64,000 nucleotides of DNA from Micromonospora mirobrigensis (GCF_900091555.1 NZ_FMCX01000003.1:186001-250000); one strand, 5' to 3'; counted from the stretch's first letter, positions 26,353-38,360 are shown. A program made the numbers and translations. Notes: generated by a model from the sequence alone, not told the origin.

Positions 26353-26469
26353 CCCTCCAGCGTGCTGCGCCGGGAGCCGCCCGCCGTCCTCCCGCCGGGC
26401 GGCCCCGGCTCCTCCGGGTGGCCGCCCGTCTCCCTAGGGAGGCCCCGGCCCGGGGTCCGGGTCGAACGC

Positions 26470-27168
26470 TCACCGGCCGGGGTCGGGCACCGGCTCGAAG
26501 TCGTCGTCGACCAGGCCGAGCCGGTGCGCCACCACGGCCGCCTGCACCCGGTTGCGCAGCTCCAGCTTCTCCATCGCCGCCGAGACGTGGGTCTTCACCG
26601 TGGTCACCCCCAGATGCAGCCGGGCGCCGATCTCCCCGTTGGACAGCCCGGCGCCGACCAGGGCCAGCACCTCCCGCTCCCGGGAACTGAGCAGGCGCAG
26701 GCCCGGCTGAGGGGTGCCCGCGCCCGGCCGCGCCTCCCGGTCGTGCGCGCCGATCGCCCGCTGCACGATCCGGGCGAGCACCCGGGGCGACACCAACGCC
26801 TCGCCACGCGCCGCCCGGCGGACCGCCTCGATCAGATCCTCCGGGGGACCGTCCTTCACCAGGTAGCCGATCGCCCCGGCCCCCAGCGCACCGTAGACGT
26901 CGGCGTCCTCGGCGAAGGTGGTCAGCACCAGCACCCGGACCCCGGGCTGCCGGGCGCAGATCCGGCGGGTCGCCTCGATGCCGTCCAGTCGGGGCATCCG
27001 CAGGTCCATCAGGACGACGTCCGGTCGCAGCCGCTCGCTGAGCCGTACGGCGTCCAGACCGTCCCCCGCCTCACCGACCACCTCGAAGTCGCCGGCCGTC
27101 CGCAGCAGCAGGCCCACCCCCGCGCGGACCAGCGCCTGGTCGTCCACCACGAGCACCCGGATCAACAC
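26470..27168 (-). CDS. NarL/LuxR-family response regulator
   Basis: 232 residues. Receiver domain 1-120 (VVDDQALVRAG with acidic pair, DVVLMDLRMP with the phosphorylated Asp, and LTTFAED, then GYLVKDGPP with the Lys) and a C-terminal LuxR helix-turn-helix (LSSREREVLALVGAGLSNGE). The GTG at 27168 overlaps the end of the kinase gene by 7 bp and uses GGGAGGTG inside it. It is activated by the neighbouring histidine kinase; the targets are unknown. Confidence 0.94.
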   Translation of the reverse strand: MLIRVLVVDDQALVRAGVGLLLRTAGDFEVVGEAGDGLDAVRLSERLRPDVVLMDLRMPRLDGIEATRRICARQPGVRVLVLTTFAEDADVYGALGAGAIGYLVKDGPPEDLIEAVRRAARGEALVSPRVLARIVQRAIGAHDREARPGAGTPQPGLRLLSSREREVLALVGAGLSNGEIGARLHLGVTTVKTHVSAAMEKLELRNRVQAAVVAHRLGLVDDDFEPVPDPGR

Positions 27169-28343
27169 ACCACCTCCCGTACCGGCAGCCGGGCCCGCAG
27201 CCGCCAACCGCCGGCGGCGGTGGGACCCGCGGTCAGCGTGCCACCCAGCAGCCCGACCCGCTCGCGCATGCCGGTCAGCCCGTGCCCGGACGAGGGCAGC
27301 GTCGCCTCCGGCCGGGGCCCCGCCGGTCCACTGTCGAGCACCTCCACCAGCAGTCCGGGCGGTTCCAACCGGACGACGGCGGTGGCGATCGCACCGGCAC
27401 CGGCGTGCTTCAGGCTGTTGGTCAACCCCTCCTGGATCACCCGCGCGGCGGTGGTCCGCACCACCAGCGGAGTCGTCGCGGCCCGGTGGTCCACCGTCAC
27501 CTGCACGCTCAGCCCCGCCGCCCGGACCAGGCGTTGCGCCTCGGTGATGATCTGCTCGGGCTCCACCATCGGCGCGCCGCCCTCGACCGCCTCCGGATCA
27601 CGCAGCACCTCCAGCAGCTCACGGAGCTCGTCCAACACCCGGGCGGCCGTGGTACGCAGCTCGCCGAAGGCGGTCACCGCGTCGTCCACCCGACCGGTCT
27701 GGCGGATCGCGTACTGCGACGCCCCGGCCTGGAGGGCGATCGCCGCGACGTGGTGCGCGACGATGTCGTGCAGGTCGCGGGCGATGCTGGCCCGCTCGGC
27801 GAGCCGGGCGGAGCGGGTCTGCATCTCCTGCCGCGCCTCCGCCTCCCGGGCCCGCTCCTCGGCCACCGCGGCGGCGTTGCGCAGCCCGCCCAGGTAGCGG
27901 CCGAAGGCGACCGGCGCCGCCGTCGCCGCCACCAGCGTGGTCAACCGGAGCACCCCGGCCCCACCGGTCAGCACGCCGGGAACCGCGGAGCGGACCACCG
28001 TGCCGATCACGGCCGCGAGGTAGACCGCGAACGCCGCGCCGGTGGACGACCAGCCGGACCGGTACGCCACGAAGCCCAACGCGACCGCCCCGCACAGCAC
28101 GGGGGTGCCGGTGCCGAAGGGTGCCACCTCGACGGCGACCAGCATCAGCAGGGTCTCCAGCACCAGCACCACCCAGGGCCGTCGCCGTACGCCCACCAGG
28201 GCCAGCCCGGCGGCGACGGCGAGCGCGGCGTGCCGGCCGGCGCTCTCGGCGCCGAGCACGCTGTTCACCCCGGACGCCAGACCCAGCAGGGTCGCGACCA
28301 GGCCGAGCAGCAGCTCCGGCCACCAGCCGCGGAGTCCCCTCAC
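27162..28343 (-). CDS. sensor histidine kinase (HisKA_3)
   Basis: 393 residues. Residues 1-160 hold five to six membrane helices with short loops and no large sensor domain. A coiled linker follows, then the HisKA_3 dimerisation domain with ERASIARDLHDIVAHHVAAI (phospho-His in RDLHD) and an ATP-binding domain ending in GHGLTGMRERVGLLGG. GTG 28343 is chosen because TAGGGT ends 7 nt upstream and a longer reading frame would run into the divergent methyltransferase gene. It forms a two-component system with the overlapping response-regulator gene. The signal is unknown and probably sensed in the membrane. Confidence 0.92.
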   Translation of the reverse strand: MRGLRGWWPELLLGLVATLLGLASGVNSVLGAESAGRHAALAVAAGLALVGVRRRPWVVLVLETLLMLVAVEVAPFGTGTPVLCGAVALGFVAYRSGWSSTGAAFAVYLAAVIGTVVRSAVPGVLTGGAGVLRLTTLVAATAAPVAFGRYLGGLRNAAAVAEERAREAEARQEMQTRSARLAERASIARDLHDIVAHHVAAIALQAGASQYAIRQTGRVDDAVTAFGELRTTAARVLDELRELLEVLRDPEAVEGGAPMVEPEQIITEAQRLVRAAGLSVQVTVDHRAATTPLVVRTTAARVIQEGLTNSLKHAGAGAIATAVVRLEPPGLLVEVLDSGPAGPRPEATLPSSGHGLTGMRERVGLLGGTLTAGPTAAGGWRLRARLPVREVVC

Positions 28344-28473
28344 CCGGCCAACCCTACGGAACCCCGCTGCCCCGCCGGTCCTCCCACCGGCCGGCCGCCC
28401 TCCTCCGGGTGGTCGGTCGACGGGCCGCGGGAGTGACCCGGTGGCGGGAGCGGCGTCCCTAGCGTGGAGCGGC

Positions 28474-29061
28474 GTGACCGACTCGTCGACGTTCCTCAAG
28501 CAGTTCGCCCGCCATCCGCGCACCGTCGGGGCGGTGGCGCCCAGCGGGGCGGGGCTGGCCGCCGACATCACGGCGGCGGTGCCGCGTACCGGTGAGCCGG
28601 TGGTGGTGGAGCTGGGCCCGGGCACGGGCGTCTTCACCGGCGCGGTGCAGCGGCGGCTGGCCGGCCGGGGACACCACTTGGCGCTGGAGATCAATCCGCG
28701 CTTCGCGGCCCGGGTGGCGCGGCGCTACCCGGCGGTGGAGGTGCTGCTCGCCGACGCGGCGACCCTGGGCGACCTGCTGGCCGACCGGGGTCACGCCCGG
28801 GCCGACGTGGTGATCAGCGGCCTGCCGTGGGCGGCGTTCGGCGCCGACCGGCAGCGCCGGGTGCTCGGCGCGGTGGCCGACGCGCTGGGCGCGGGGGGCG
28901 CGTTCACCACGTTCGCCTACCGGCACGCCCGGTGGACCCCACCGGCCCGGCGGTTCCGGCGCCTGCTCGACGAGACGTTCGACGAGGTGACCACGGGCCG
29001 CACGGTGTGGGCGAACCTGCCACCGGCGTTGGTCTACCACTGCCGCCGTCCGCTGCGCTGA
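28474..29061 (+). CDS. SAM-dependent methyltransferase (phospholipid or rRNA type)
   Basis: 195 residues. SAM-binding VVELGPGTGVFTGAV (about 45-59) is followed by LALEINPRFAARVARR and the acidic DVVISGLPWAAF, which resembles the NLPY/GLPW motif of the KsgA/PmtA-like group. This form is most like bacterial phospholipid N-methyltransferase-type proteins, but the acceptor cannot be stated. It starts with GTG 28474, with TAGCGT ending 8 nt before it (leaderless). It is divergent from the two-component genes. Confidence 0.8.
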   Translation: MTDSSTFLKQFARHPRTVGAVAPSGAGLAADITAAVPRTGEPVVVELGPGTGVFTGAVQRRLAGRGHHLALEINPRFAARVARRYPAVEVLLADAATLGDLLADRGHARADVVISGLPWAAFGADRQRRVLGAVADALGAGGAFTTFAYRHARWTPPARRFRRLLDETFDEVTTGRTVWANLPPALVYHCRRPLR

Positions 29062-29094
29062 GGCCGTCGGGCGTCGGGTGCGGGCCGGCGACCG

Positions 29095-29550
29095 TCAGGC
29101 GGCGGGCCAGTCCTGGGAGGCCAGACGCGGCGAGGCCGCCCCGGGCGGGGCGGCCTCGAGCCAGGAGAGGAAACCGGTCACCGTGGAGCGGGCCATGGCG
29201 ATCTCCACCGGGGCGTGCCGGCTGGTACAGCGGAGGATCACCCAGTCCGCGGGCATGGAGAGGCGCTCCTGCGCCTCCGGGAGGCGCCGGCGCTCGACCG
29301 CCAGCTCCTTGCGGGAGAGCACCCGCTTGGGCCGGATGGCGAAGCTGAACATCCGGTACCACCGGAGCTCGTCACCGGCGAACCGGCCGAAGCCGGGCGA
29401 CCAGCCCCGGCCGTCGAGCACCGAGGTCACCCGGACGCTGAGCCGGATGATGCCGCCGCTACGGGTGACCAGGGCACGGCGGAGGAAGAGGACCAGGACC
29501 GCGGCGAGAATCACCGCGATGCCGATTCCGACCCCTTCCACGATCTGCAT
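29095..29550 (-). CDS. DUF2550 membrane protein
   Basis: 151 residues. One N-terminal membrane helix (about 7-27, GIAVILAAVLVLFLRR), then a cytoplasmic domain with WSPGFGRFAGDELRWYRMFS and PADWVILRC. DUF2550 genes lie directly after atpC throughout actinobacteria, as here (12 nt). Function unknown; the conserved position hints at a link with ATP synthase or simply long-lived synteny. Confidence 0.85.
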   Translation of the reverse strand: MQIVEGVGIGIAVILAAVLVLFLRRALVTRSGGIIRLSVRVTSVLDGRGWSPGFGRFAGDELRWYRMFSFAIRPKRVLSRKELAVERRRLPEAQERLSMPADWVILRCTSRHAPVEIAMARSTVTGFLSWLEAAPPGAASPRLASQDWPAA

Positions 29551-29562
29551 CGGCGGTGTGGC

Positions 29563-29847
29563 TCAGCGGTTCTGCGCGGAGCTGGCCGGGGTGGCGCTCT
29601 CGGCGAGCACCGTGACGCCCTCGCCGGTCACCGAGAGGAAACCCCCGGCGACGTCGTAGGCGACCTGCTGACCGCCGGCCTGCTTGATGCGGACCTGGCT
29701 GGGCTCGGCGAGCTGGCCGAGCAGGGGCGCGTGCCCAGGCAGCACACCCAGCTCACCCTCGGTCGTCCGGGCGACGACCATCTCGGCCTCACCCGACCAG
29801 ACCTTCTCCTCGACGGCTACGAGCTCGACGTGAAGCTGCTGTGCCAC
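29563..29847 (-). CDS. atpC: ATP synthase F1 subunit epsilon
   Basis: 94 residues, a short epsilon with only the N-terminal beta-sandwich (LHVELVAVEEKVWSGEAEMV, then GELGVLPGHAPLL) and almost none of the C-terminal inhibitory helices of E. coli epsilon. GTG 29847 follows AAGGAGAC. Unlike the usual atpD-atpC arrangement, an LCP gene and two hairpins separate it from atpD, and a good promoter lies directly upstream (29881-29910), so it is probably transcribed with the DUF2550 gene alone. Confidence 0.95.
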   Translation of the reverse strand: MAQQLHVELVAVEEKVWSGEAEMVVARTTEGELGVLPGHAPLLGQLAEPSQVRIKQAGGQQVAYDVAGGFLSVTGEGVTVLAESATPASSAQNR

Positions 29848-29880
29848 GCTGTCTCCTTGCTGCGGCGGCGGACTGCCGAA

Positions 29881-29910
29881 ATTCTAGTCGCGCCGTCCGG
29901 CGCCACCCAA
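29881..29910 (-). promoter_or_regulatory. promoter of atpC
   Basis: On the minus strand: -35 TTGGGT (29910-29905), 18-nt spacer, -10 TAGAAT (29886-29881), start codon 34 nt further on with AAGGAGAC. It fits a housekeeping-type promoter well. Confidence 0.6.
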
Positions 29911-29921
29911 CGCGGGTGGCG
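29901..29921. terminator. hairpin between LCP gene and atpC
   Basis: Perfect 8-bp stem CGCCACCC / GGGTGGCG with loop AACGC. It overlaps the -35 region of the proposed atpC promoter. Confidence 0.5.
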
Positions 29922-29932
29922 AGAGGTGCGCC

Positions 29933-29960
29933 ACGGGTCACCGGACGGCCCGTGACCCGT
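29933..29960 (-). terminator. terminator of the LCP gene
   Basis: Perfect 9-bp stem ACGGGTCAC / GTGACCCGT with a 10-nt loop, 11 nt past the LCP stop codon. Confidence 0.65.
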
Positions 29961-29971
29961 TGGCGCTGACG

Positions 29972-31108
29972 CTACTTCGTGGTCTGCCGGAACTCGGGAT
30001 GTTCCAGCAGGAACGCGTCCAACCGCTCCTCGTTCAGGGCGGTGAAGAAGTCCTTCGCGGCCGGCTGGAACTCCTCGCCGAGGTAGCGGGAGCCGCTGTT
30101 CACCGGCCCGCCCGGCAGCTTGATCGTCTCGATCGAGCTGGAGCGCAGGCCCTTGAGGGCGAGGGCGTAGTCGACCACGCTGTTCCCGCGACCGTTGAAG
30201 ATCAGCGACTGGCCGGCGGCCCGGACCACCCGGTCCAGCTTCACCGGGTTGGTCACCACGTCGGCGCTGAACGCCTGGTCGACCATCGCCTTGATGAACT
30301 GCTGCTGGTGCCGCTGCCGCCCGTAGTCCGCGTCCGGCACGCCGTTGCGCGGGTAGCGCTGCCGGACGTAGTCCAGCGCCTGCCAGCCGTTGAGGTGGAC
30401 GTCGCCCTTCTTGTACTCGGCCTGCGGGCCGATGTAGCCGTACCCGTTGGGGTTGCCCTCGCGCAGGGTGCCGTCCGGCCGGCGGTGCTCGGAGCGGACG
30501 TCGCGTTCGATGTACATGTCGACGCCGCCCATCGCGTCGACGATCTTGGTGAAGCCGCTGAAGTTGATGATCGCTCCGGCGTCGAAGCGCTTGATGCTGG
30601 TCGTCTGCTGCACGGTCTTCGCCAGCAGCTCGAAGCCGCGGGCCGCGTCCGGGTCGGCGCCGGGCACGTTGCTGCCGTGCGACATCGCGCCGTTCAGCTT
30701 GCCCCGGCCGCCGGCGTACTCCGCCTTCGGGAACGCGGGGATGTCGACGTACAGGTCGCGGGGCACCGAGAAGAGGTACGCCCTGTCCATGCTCGCCGGC
30801 ACGTGCAGGATCATGATCGAGTCGGCGAGCGGCCGCTGCTTGGCGTTCCGCGGGTCGATGCCGACCAGGAGGATGTTCAGCGGCCCGGAGATGTCGCTGC
30901 GCTTCTCCTTGGCACCGGCCGCCTGGTCGCCGAAGAGGTCGGCCTTGCCCACCGAGCCCTCGTAGCGGGCCAGCAGGGCCTCGTATCCCACCAGGACCGC
31001 GCCGCTGAGCACCACCAGCACGGTGCCGAAGATCGTGCACAGCCGGGCCCAGCGGGGCACCCCCGCCCAACGCGACCGTCCCCGACGGTCCTTCCCGGCC
31101 TGGTTCAC
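29972..31108 (-). CDS. LCP (LytR-CpsA-Psr) family cell-wall ligase
   Basis: 378 residues. A cytoplasmic Arg/Lys-rich start, one membrane helix (about 26-48, TIFGTVLVVLSGAVLVGYEA) and an extracytoplasmic LCP domain from about 76: NILLVGIDPRN, ADSIMILHV, FSVPRDLYVDI (Arg contacting the pyrophosphate), DYVRQRYP and DYGRQRHQQQF. LCP enzymes attach lipid-linked polymers (teichoic-acid-like or arabinogalactan) to peptidoglycan. It starts with GTG 31108 after GGGAGA. It is placed between atpD and atpC and flanked by hairpins on both sides, so it is likely a separate transcription unit that entered the atp cluster. Confidence 0.9.
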   Translation of the reverse strand: MNQAGKDRRGRSRWAGVPRWARLCTIFGTVLVVLSGAVLVGYEALLARYEGSVGKADLFGDQAAGAKEKRSDISGPLNILLVGIDPRNAKQRPLADSIMILHVPASMDRAYLFSVPRDLYVDIPAFPKAEYAGGRGKLNGAMSHGSNVPGADPDAARGFELLAKTVQQTTSIKRFDAGAIINFSGFTKIVDAMGGVDMYIERDVRSEHRRPDGTLREGNPNGYGYIGPQAEYKKGDVHLNGWQALDYVRQRYPRNGVPDADYGRQRHQQQFIKAMVDQAFSADVVTNPVKLDRVVRAAGQSLIFNGRGNSVVDYALALKGLRSSSIETIKLPGGPVNSGSRYLGEEFQPAAKDFFTALNEERLDAFLLEHPEFRQTTK

Positions 31109-31289
31109 TCGCGTCTCCCGTCGTCACGCCACGGATTTCGTCACGCCCATGAATCAGGACGGGCGCAGGGTGCCGAATGGTTGCAGGTTCCACGCCCAAC
31201 GTGAGCGTGGCTCGAACGGTACCCCCGACGCGCGCACGGCAAGCCGCCCGCGAAATCCGACATCCGGCGCGAACGGCCTCGGCAACGCG

Positions 31290-31323
31290 AAGGGCCACCC
31301 CGGTATCGACCGGGGTGGCCCTT
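31290..31323. terminator. strong hairpin terminator after atpD
   Basis: Perfect 15-bp stem AAGGGCCACCCCGGT / ACCGGGGTGGCCCTT with tetraloop ATCG, 19 nt past the atpD stop codon. No U-tract follows on the minus strand, as is common in actinobacteria. Confidence 0.85.
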
Positions 31324-31342
31324 TTACGCTGTGGCGGAGTTC

Positions 31343-33729
<2,387 letters not shown>

Positions 33730-33732
33730 GGA

Positions 33733-35385
33733 TCAGCTCTCGGCCGGGCGGTCGGTCGTGCCGTCGCGGAAGCGGGTCACCGTCTCGCGGTTCTCCTCGC
33801 CCTCCAGCGGCGTGGCCGGCGCCTCGTTGATCCGACGCTCGTCCTCCTTGCCGAGGAAGACCTGCTTGAACTCGGCGATGGCCGAGTCGAGCGTGCCGAT
33901 GATGTCGTCGCCCCACTGGTTGTCCGCGATGGCGGCGAGGACACCCTCGTGCTTGTGGCGCAGGTACTGGAGGAACTCCGACTCGAAGCGCCGGACCTCA
34001 CCCACCGGGATGTCGTCGAGCTTGCCCTCGACGCCGGCCCAGACCGAGACGACCTGCTCCTGCACCGGGTACGGCGAGTAGTTCGGCTGCTTGAGCAGCT
34101 CGACCAGGCGGGAACCCCGGTTCAGCTGGTTCTGCGAGGCGCGGTCCAGGTCGGAGGCGAAGGCGGCGAACGCCTCCAGCTCGCGGAACTGGGCCAGGTT
34201 CAGCCGCAGCGAACCGGCGACCTTGCGCATCGGCTTGACCTGCGCGGCGCCACCGACCCGGGAGACCGAGGTGCCGACGTTGATGGCCGGCCGGACGCCC
34301 TGGTTGAACAGGTCCGTCTCGAGGAAGATCTGGCCGTCGGTGATCGAGATGACGTTGGTCGGGATGAAGGCCGAGATGTCGTTGGCCTTCGTCTCGATGA
34401 TCGGCAGACCGGTCATCGAGCCGCCACCCAGCTCGTCGGAGAGCTTCGCGCAGCGCTCCAGCAGGCGGGAGTGCAGGTAGAAGACGTCACCCGGGTACGC
34501 CTCACGGCCCGGCGGACGACGCAGCAGCAGCGACACGGCGCGGTACGCCTCGGCCTGCTTGCTCAGGTCGTCGAAGATGATCAGGACGTGCTTGCCGCCG
34601 TACATCCAGTGCTGCCCGATGGACGAGCCGGTGTACGGGGCGAGGTACTTGAAGCCCGCCGGGTCCGACGCCGGGGAGGCGACGATGGTGGTGTACTCCA
34701 TCGCCCCCGCCGCCTCCAGGGTGCCCTTGATCGAGGCGATCGTGGAGGCCTTCTGGCCGATGGCGACGTAGATGCAGCGGACCTGCTTCTTCGGGTCGCC
34801 GGAGCGCCAGTTGTCCCGCTGGTTGAGCACCGCGTCCAGGGCGACCGTGGTCTTGCCGGTCTTCCGGTCGCCGATGATCAGCTGCCGCTGGCCCCGACCG
34901 ATCGGGGTCATCGCGTCGATGGCCTTGATGCCGGTCTGCAGCGGCTCGAACACCGACTGCCGGGACATCACGTTGGGGGCCTGGAGCTCCAGCTCGCGGA
35001 AGCCCTCGTTCGGGATGTCGCCGAGCCCGTCGATCGGCTGGCCGAGCGCGTTGACCACGCGGCCGAGGAAGGCGTCGCCGACCGGAACCGAGAGCACCCG
35101 GCCGGTGCGCTTGACGCGCTGCCCCTCCTCCAGCTTGGCGGAGTCACCGAGAACGACGACACCGATCTCCCGGACGTCGAGGTTCAGCGCCACGCCGAGC
35201 GTGCCGTCCTCGAACTCCAGGAGCTCGTTGGTCATGGTCGAGGGCAGGCCCTCGACGTGTGCGATGCCGTCACCGGTGTCGGCGACGGTGCCGACCTCCT
35301 CGCGGGAGACGTCGGCCGTGTAGGAGGAGACGTAGCGCTCCAGGGCGCCGCGGATCTCCTCCGTCGAGATGGTCAGCTCGGCCAT
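33733..35385 (-). CDS. atpA: ATP synthase F1 subunit alpha
   Basis: 550 residues. Non-catalytic nucleotide site with Walker [19 protein letters not shown], and [14 protein letters not shown] with the arginine-finger region [10 protein letters not shown]. The C-terminal tail of about 35 residues ([16 protein letters not shown]) is longer than in E. coli, resembling the mycobacterial alpha extension that suppresses ATP hydrolysis. It lies between atpH and atpG in the operon; the 86-nt gap to atpH is the largest inside F1. Confidence 0.98.
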   Translation of the reverse strand: MAELTISTEEIRGALERYVSSYTADVSREEVGTVADTGDGIAHVEGLPSTMTNELLEFEDGTLGVALNLDVREIGVVVLGDSAKLEEGQRVKRTGRVLSVPVGDAFLGRVVNALGQPIDGLGDIPNEGFRELELQAPNVMSRQSVFEPLQTGIKAIDAMTPIGRGQRQLIIGDRKTGKTTVALDAVLNQRDNWRSGDPKKQVRCIYVAIGQKASTIASIKGTLEAAGAMEYTTIVASPASDPAGFKYLAPYTGSSIGQHWMYGGKHVLIIFDDLSKQAEAYRAVSLLLRRPPGREAYPGDVFYLHSRLLERCAKLSDELGGGSMTGLPIIETKANDISAFIPTNVISITDGQIFLETDLFNQGVRPAINVGTSVSRVGGAAQVKPMRKVAGSLRLNLAQFRELEAFAAFASDLDRASQNQLNRGSRLVELLKQPNYSPYPVQEQVVSVWAGVEGKLDDIPVGEVRRFESEFLQYLRHKHEGVLAAIADNQWGDDIIGTLDSAIAEFKQVFLGKEDERRINEAPATPLEGEENRETVTRFRDGTTDRPAES

Positions 35386-35471
35386 CCTCTGCTTCCTTAA
35401 GTATCTCAGGGCCCGGGATACCTAGTACCGACCGGTCCGATGACGACGAATCAGGGCTGTGGAAGCGCTGG

Positions 35472-36293
35472 TCAGCTCTTCGCGAGCGCGTTGCGGGTCT
35501 CGTTGAGGCGGCGCAGGACGGTGCCGTCGTACAGGTCGGAGCCGACCCGCACGCTCACCCCACCGAGCACCTCGGGGTCCACCGTCTGCCTGACGGAAAC
35601 CTCTCGACCGTACATCTCGGAGAGGCGGGCACCCAGGCGTCGCTCCTCGGAGTCACTCAGCGGCGCCGCCACGGTCACGTACGCGACCTGCCGGTCCCGC
35701 CGCTCGGCGGCGAGCTCGACCAGCCGGGTGAGCGCACCGGAGAACCGGCGTCCGCCGAATCCACCGAGCGCGACCCCGACGAGGTAGCCGGTGACCGGCC
35801 GGGCCTTGCCGGCGAGCAGCTGGTCGACCAGGGCCGCCCGCCGCTCCACCGGTGCCGCCGGGTCGGCCAGCACGTTGGACAGCTCCGGGGAGCCGGCGAC
35901 GACCTGCCCGAAGCGGAACAGCTCGTCCTCGACCTCACCCAGCTCACCGGACTTGTCGGCGCTCGCGAGGAGCGCCTCGATGCCCAGTCGCTCGGTGGCG
36001 TCGAGCAGCTCCGACGGCGCCGACCAGCGGCCGGAGACCAGCGACGCGAGCAGGTCCAGCGCCTCGGCGCCGAGCTTGCCGCGCAGCATCTCACCGAGCA
36101 GGCCGGCGCGGTCGGCGCCGGAGCGGGCCGGGTCCGACAGCGCCCGGCGCAGCCGCGGCTCCCGCCGCAGCAGGGCGGCGACGGAGAGGATGTCGTCGGC
36201 GGTGGAGGCCACCGCCGACGGCTCCGCGCCGCGGACGTACGCGTCGAGGCGCTCGGCCGCGACCTTGTACGACTCCCGGCTGGCGGCCTGCAT
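35472..36293 (-). CDS. atpH: ATP synthase F1 subunit delta
   Basis: 273 residues, longer than the ~180 residues of E. coli delta, as usual in actinobacteria. The N-terminal part is helical (SREVYK-like start, residues 1-90), and the C-terminal OSCP domain has RRAALVDQLLAGKARPVTGYL and the final LGGVSVRVGSDLYDGTVLRR. Connects F1 to the b stalk. Its start ATG overlaps the atpF stop in TGATG. Confidence 0.96.
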   Translation of the reverse strand: MQAASRESYKVAAERLDAYVRGAEPSAVASTADDILSVAALLRREPRLRRALSDPARSGADRAGLLGEMLRGKLGAEALDLLASLVSGRWSAPSELLDATERLGIEALLASADKSGELGEVEDELFRFGQVVAGSPELSNVLADPAAPVERRAALVDQLLAGKARPVTGYLVGVALGGFGGRRFSGALTRLVELAAERRDRQVAYVTVAAPLSDSEERRLGARLSEMYGREVSVRQTVDPEVLGGVSVRVGSDLYDGTVLRRLNETRNALAKS

Positions 36294-36835
36294 CAGCGGG
36301 CCCCCGTGCTCTCGAGACCGCTCAGGAACCGGTCCACGGTGCCCTTGCGACGCGCCTCGTCGGCGAGCGACTCACCGACGATCCGGCTGGCCAGGTCGAC
36401 CGCGAGGGTGCCCACCTCGGTGCGCAGCTCGCGCACGATGGTGGCCCGCTCGGCGGCGAGCTGGTCCTTGCCGGCCTGGATGACCCGGTCGGACTCCTCC
36501 CGCGCCTTGGCGAGGATGTCCTGCCGGATGCCCTCCGCGTCGGCCCGGGCGTCGTCCCGGATCTTCGCGGCGTCGGTGCGCGCCTCGGCGAGCTGCGCGC
36601 GGTACTGCTCGAGGAGCTGGTTGGCCTCGGCCTGGGCGGCCTCGGCGCGCTTGATGCCACCCTCGATCGCGTCGACCCGGGCCTGGAACGTCTGCTCCAT
36701 GCGCGGGAAGACGAACTTCATGAGCACGAAGCAGAGCACGGCGAAGGCGACGGACCCCACCACGATCTCCTGCCAGATCGGGACGATCGGGTTGTGCGTC
36801 GACTCACCACCCTCTGGAGCGGAGAGGAAGAACAT
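36293..36835 (-). CDS. atpF: ATP synthase Fo subunit b
   Basis: 180 residues. One N-terminal membrane helix (about 18-40, EIVVGSVAFAVLCFVLMKFV) followed by a long Ala/Arg/Glu helix (QARVDAIEGGIKRAEAAQAE) that forms the peripheral stalk. The ATG at 36835 follows GGGAGGTAACC; upstream in-frame sequence runs into atpE and is not used. Separate b and delta genes, not the fused b-delta of mycobacteria. Confidence 0.96.
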   Translation of the reverse strand: MFFLSAPEGGESTHNPIVPIWQEIVVGSVAFAVLCFVLMKFVFPRMEQTFQARVDAIEGGIKRAEAAQAEANQLLEQYRAQLAEARTDAAKIRDDARADAEGIRQDILAKAREESDRVIQAGKDQLAAERATIVRELRTEVGTLAVDLASRIVGESLADEARRKGTVDRFLSGLESTGAR

Positions 36836-36861
36836 GGTTACCTCCCGGTCTAAGGGCGGGA

Positions 36862-37092
<231 letters not shown>

Positions 37093-37189
37093 TCAGTTCC
37101 TCCTGGTTATCTCGCGTGACTCTCACGCGGGACGACAACGGTTGGTACGAGATGGATCAGTGCCCGCTCGCGAGCACCACGCTGGTGGA

Positions 37190-37987
37190 TCAGTGCTCTT
37201 CGGCGAGCGCGCCCTGGATGTAGCTGGCGCTCAGCACCGTGAAGACGTAGGCCTGCAGGATGATGACCAGCGCCTCGAGCAGCGTCAGCGCCACGGTCAT
37301 CACCCAGGAGACCACCGAGATCGGCGCCAGCCAAGCATTGGCGTTGAGCATCGCGAAGCCGCCGAGCGTGAAGACCAGCAGGAGCATGTGGCCGGCGAAC
37401 ATGTTCGCGAAGAGACGAACGGCCAGCGAGAACGGCCGGATGATGAAGGTCGAGAACGCCTCGATCGGAATCAGCAGCGGCAGGATGTACCAGGGGGCCG
37501 GCGGAATCAGGGCGTGCTTGAAGTATTTGACGAAACCGTGGTGCCGGATGCCGATGTAGTTGAACAGCAAATAGCTGATCACCGCGAGGATCGCCGGGAA
37601 GGCGATGTGCGAGTTCGGCGAGATCTGGAACAGCGGGATGATCGCGAACGCGTTCGTCAGCAGCACGAAGCAGAACAGCGTGGTGAAGTACGGCGCGAAC
37701 CGCACCCCCGCGTGCCCGATCATGTCGACCGAGATGTTGTTGCGCACGAAGCCGTAGATCGACTCGGCGAACCACTGCTTCTTGGTCGGCACCAGCTGCG
37801 GCTTCCGGTAGGTCGCCAGGAAGAAGATGATCAGGACCCCGACCGCGATCCAGATCATCGCCGTGAACTTGGTGATCCAGTACGAGTCGTGCGCACCCCA
37901 GGGCAGGATGCTGGGCAGGTAGAAGTCCTCCACGCTGGGTGGGAATGCCGCCTGGCCAGCTGCCAGGACGTTCGCCTGTCCGAACAC
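37190..37987 (-). CDS. atpB: ATP synthase Fo subunit a
   Basis: 265 residues from GTG 37987, which follows AGGAAGGG. Five to six membrane helices. The essential Arg is in IRPFSLAVRLFANMFAGHML. N-terminal FPPSVEDFYLPSILPW faces outside. The start is preferred over longer in-frame options because these run through atpZ. atpE follows after 100 nt. Confidence 0.96.
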   Translation of the reverse strand: MFGQANVLAAGQAAFPPSVEDFYLPSILPWGAHDSYWITKFTAMIWIAVGVLIIFFLATYRKPQLVPTKKQWFAESIYGFVRNNISVDMIGHAGVRFAPYFTTLFCFVLLTNAFAIIPLFQISPNSHIAFPAILAVISYLLFNYIGIRHHGFVKYFKHALIPPAPWYILPLLIPIEAFSTFIIRPFSLAVRLFANMFAGHMLLLVFTLGGFAMLNANAWLAPISVVSWVMTVALTLLEALVIILQAYVFTVLSASYIQGALAEEH

Positions 37988-37998
37988 CGCGTCCCTTC

Positions 37999-38235
37999 CT
38001 AAGTAGGCGTGCCGAGTCGGCGGATGACCAGGATGACTCCCCCGGCCATGCCGAGCACGAAGCCGATGCCGGTGGCGATGCCGCCGGTGTCGAGCCACTG
38101 GTCGACCAGCCAGCCGATGAAACCCCACACGAGCATGCCCGCGATCAGGTAGCTGAGCGCGGTCCAACCCTGACCGGCGCCGGGCGGAACATCGTCCGGG
38201 GCGCCGCTGGGCCGGGGGGTTTGGTCATCAGCCAT
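37999..38235 (-). CDS. AtpZ/AtpI-family ATP synthase accessory protein
   Basis: 78 residues from ATG 38235: a Pro-rich cytoplasmic start and two membrane helices (WTALSYLIAGMLVWGFIGWL; GIATGIGFVLGMAGGVILVI) with the family-specific Asp between them (VDQWLD). Such proteins precede atpB and help c-ring assembly or Mg2+ handling. It lies 11 nt from atpB and is the first gene after the proposed atp promoter. Confidence 0.82.
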   Translation of the reverse strand: MADDQTPRPSGAPDDVPPGAGQGWTALSYLIAGMLVWGFIGWLVDQWLDTGGIATGIGFVLGMAGGVILVIRRLGTPT

Positions 38236-38332
38236 GACGGGGCGAACGATATCAGCCGGAGATACGAGGCTGTGCCTCACCCCCCGCACAACCGTCGTTG
38301 TGTGGGCGTCTGGCGGGCTTCTCGTCTGGGGG

Positions 38333-38360
38333 CACGCTACTCCCCTTCCGCCACCCCGCA
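38333..38360 (-). promoter_or_regulatory. promoter of the atp operon
   Basis: On the minus strand: -35 TTGCGG (38360-38355), 16-nt spacer, -10 TAGCGT (38338-38333). The leader to atpZ of about 90 nt contains a CACAAC / GTTGTG hairpin near 38286-38301. Found by eye. Confidence 0.5.

Noticed and set aside
28344-28694. Longer N-terminus for the histidine kinase
   Set aside because: It would overlap the divergent methyltransferase gene and its promoter; a TAGGGT box supports the start at 28343.
38285-38300. CACAAC / GTTGTG hairpin in the atp leader as a riboswitch
   Set aside because: Only a 6-bp stem; no conserved aptamer is seen. Kept only as a note on the leader.
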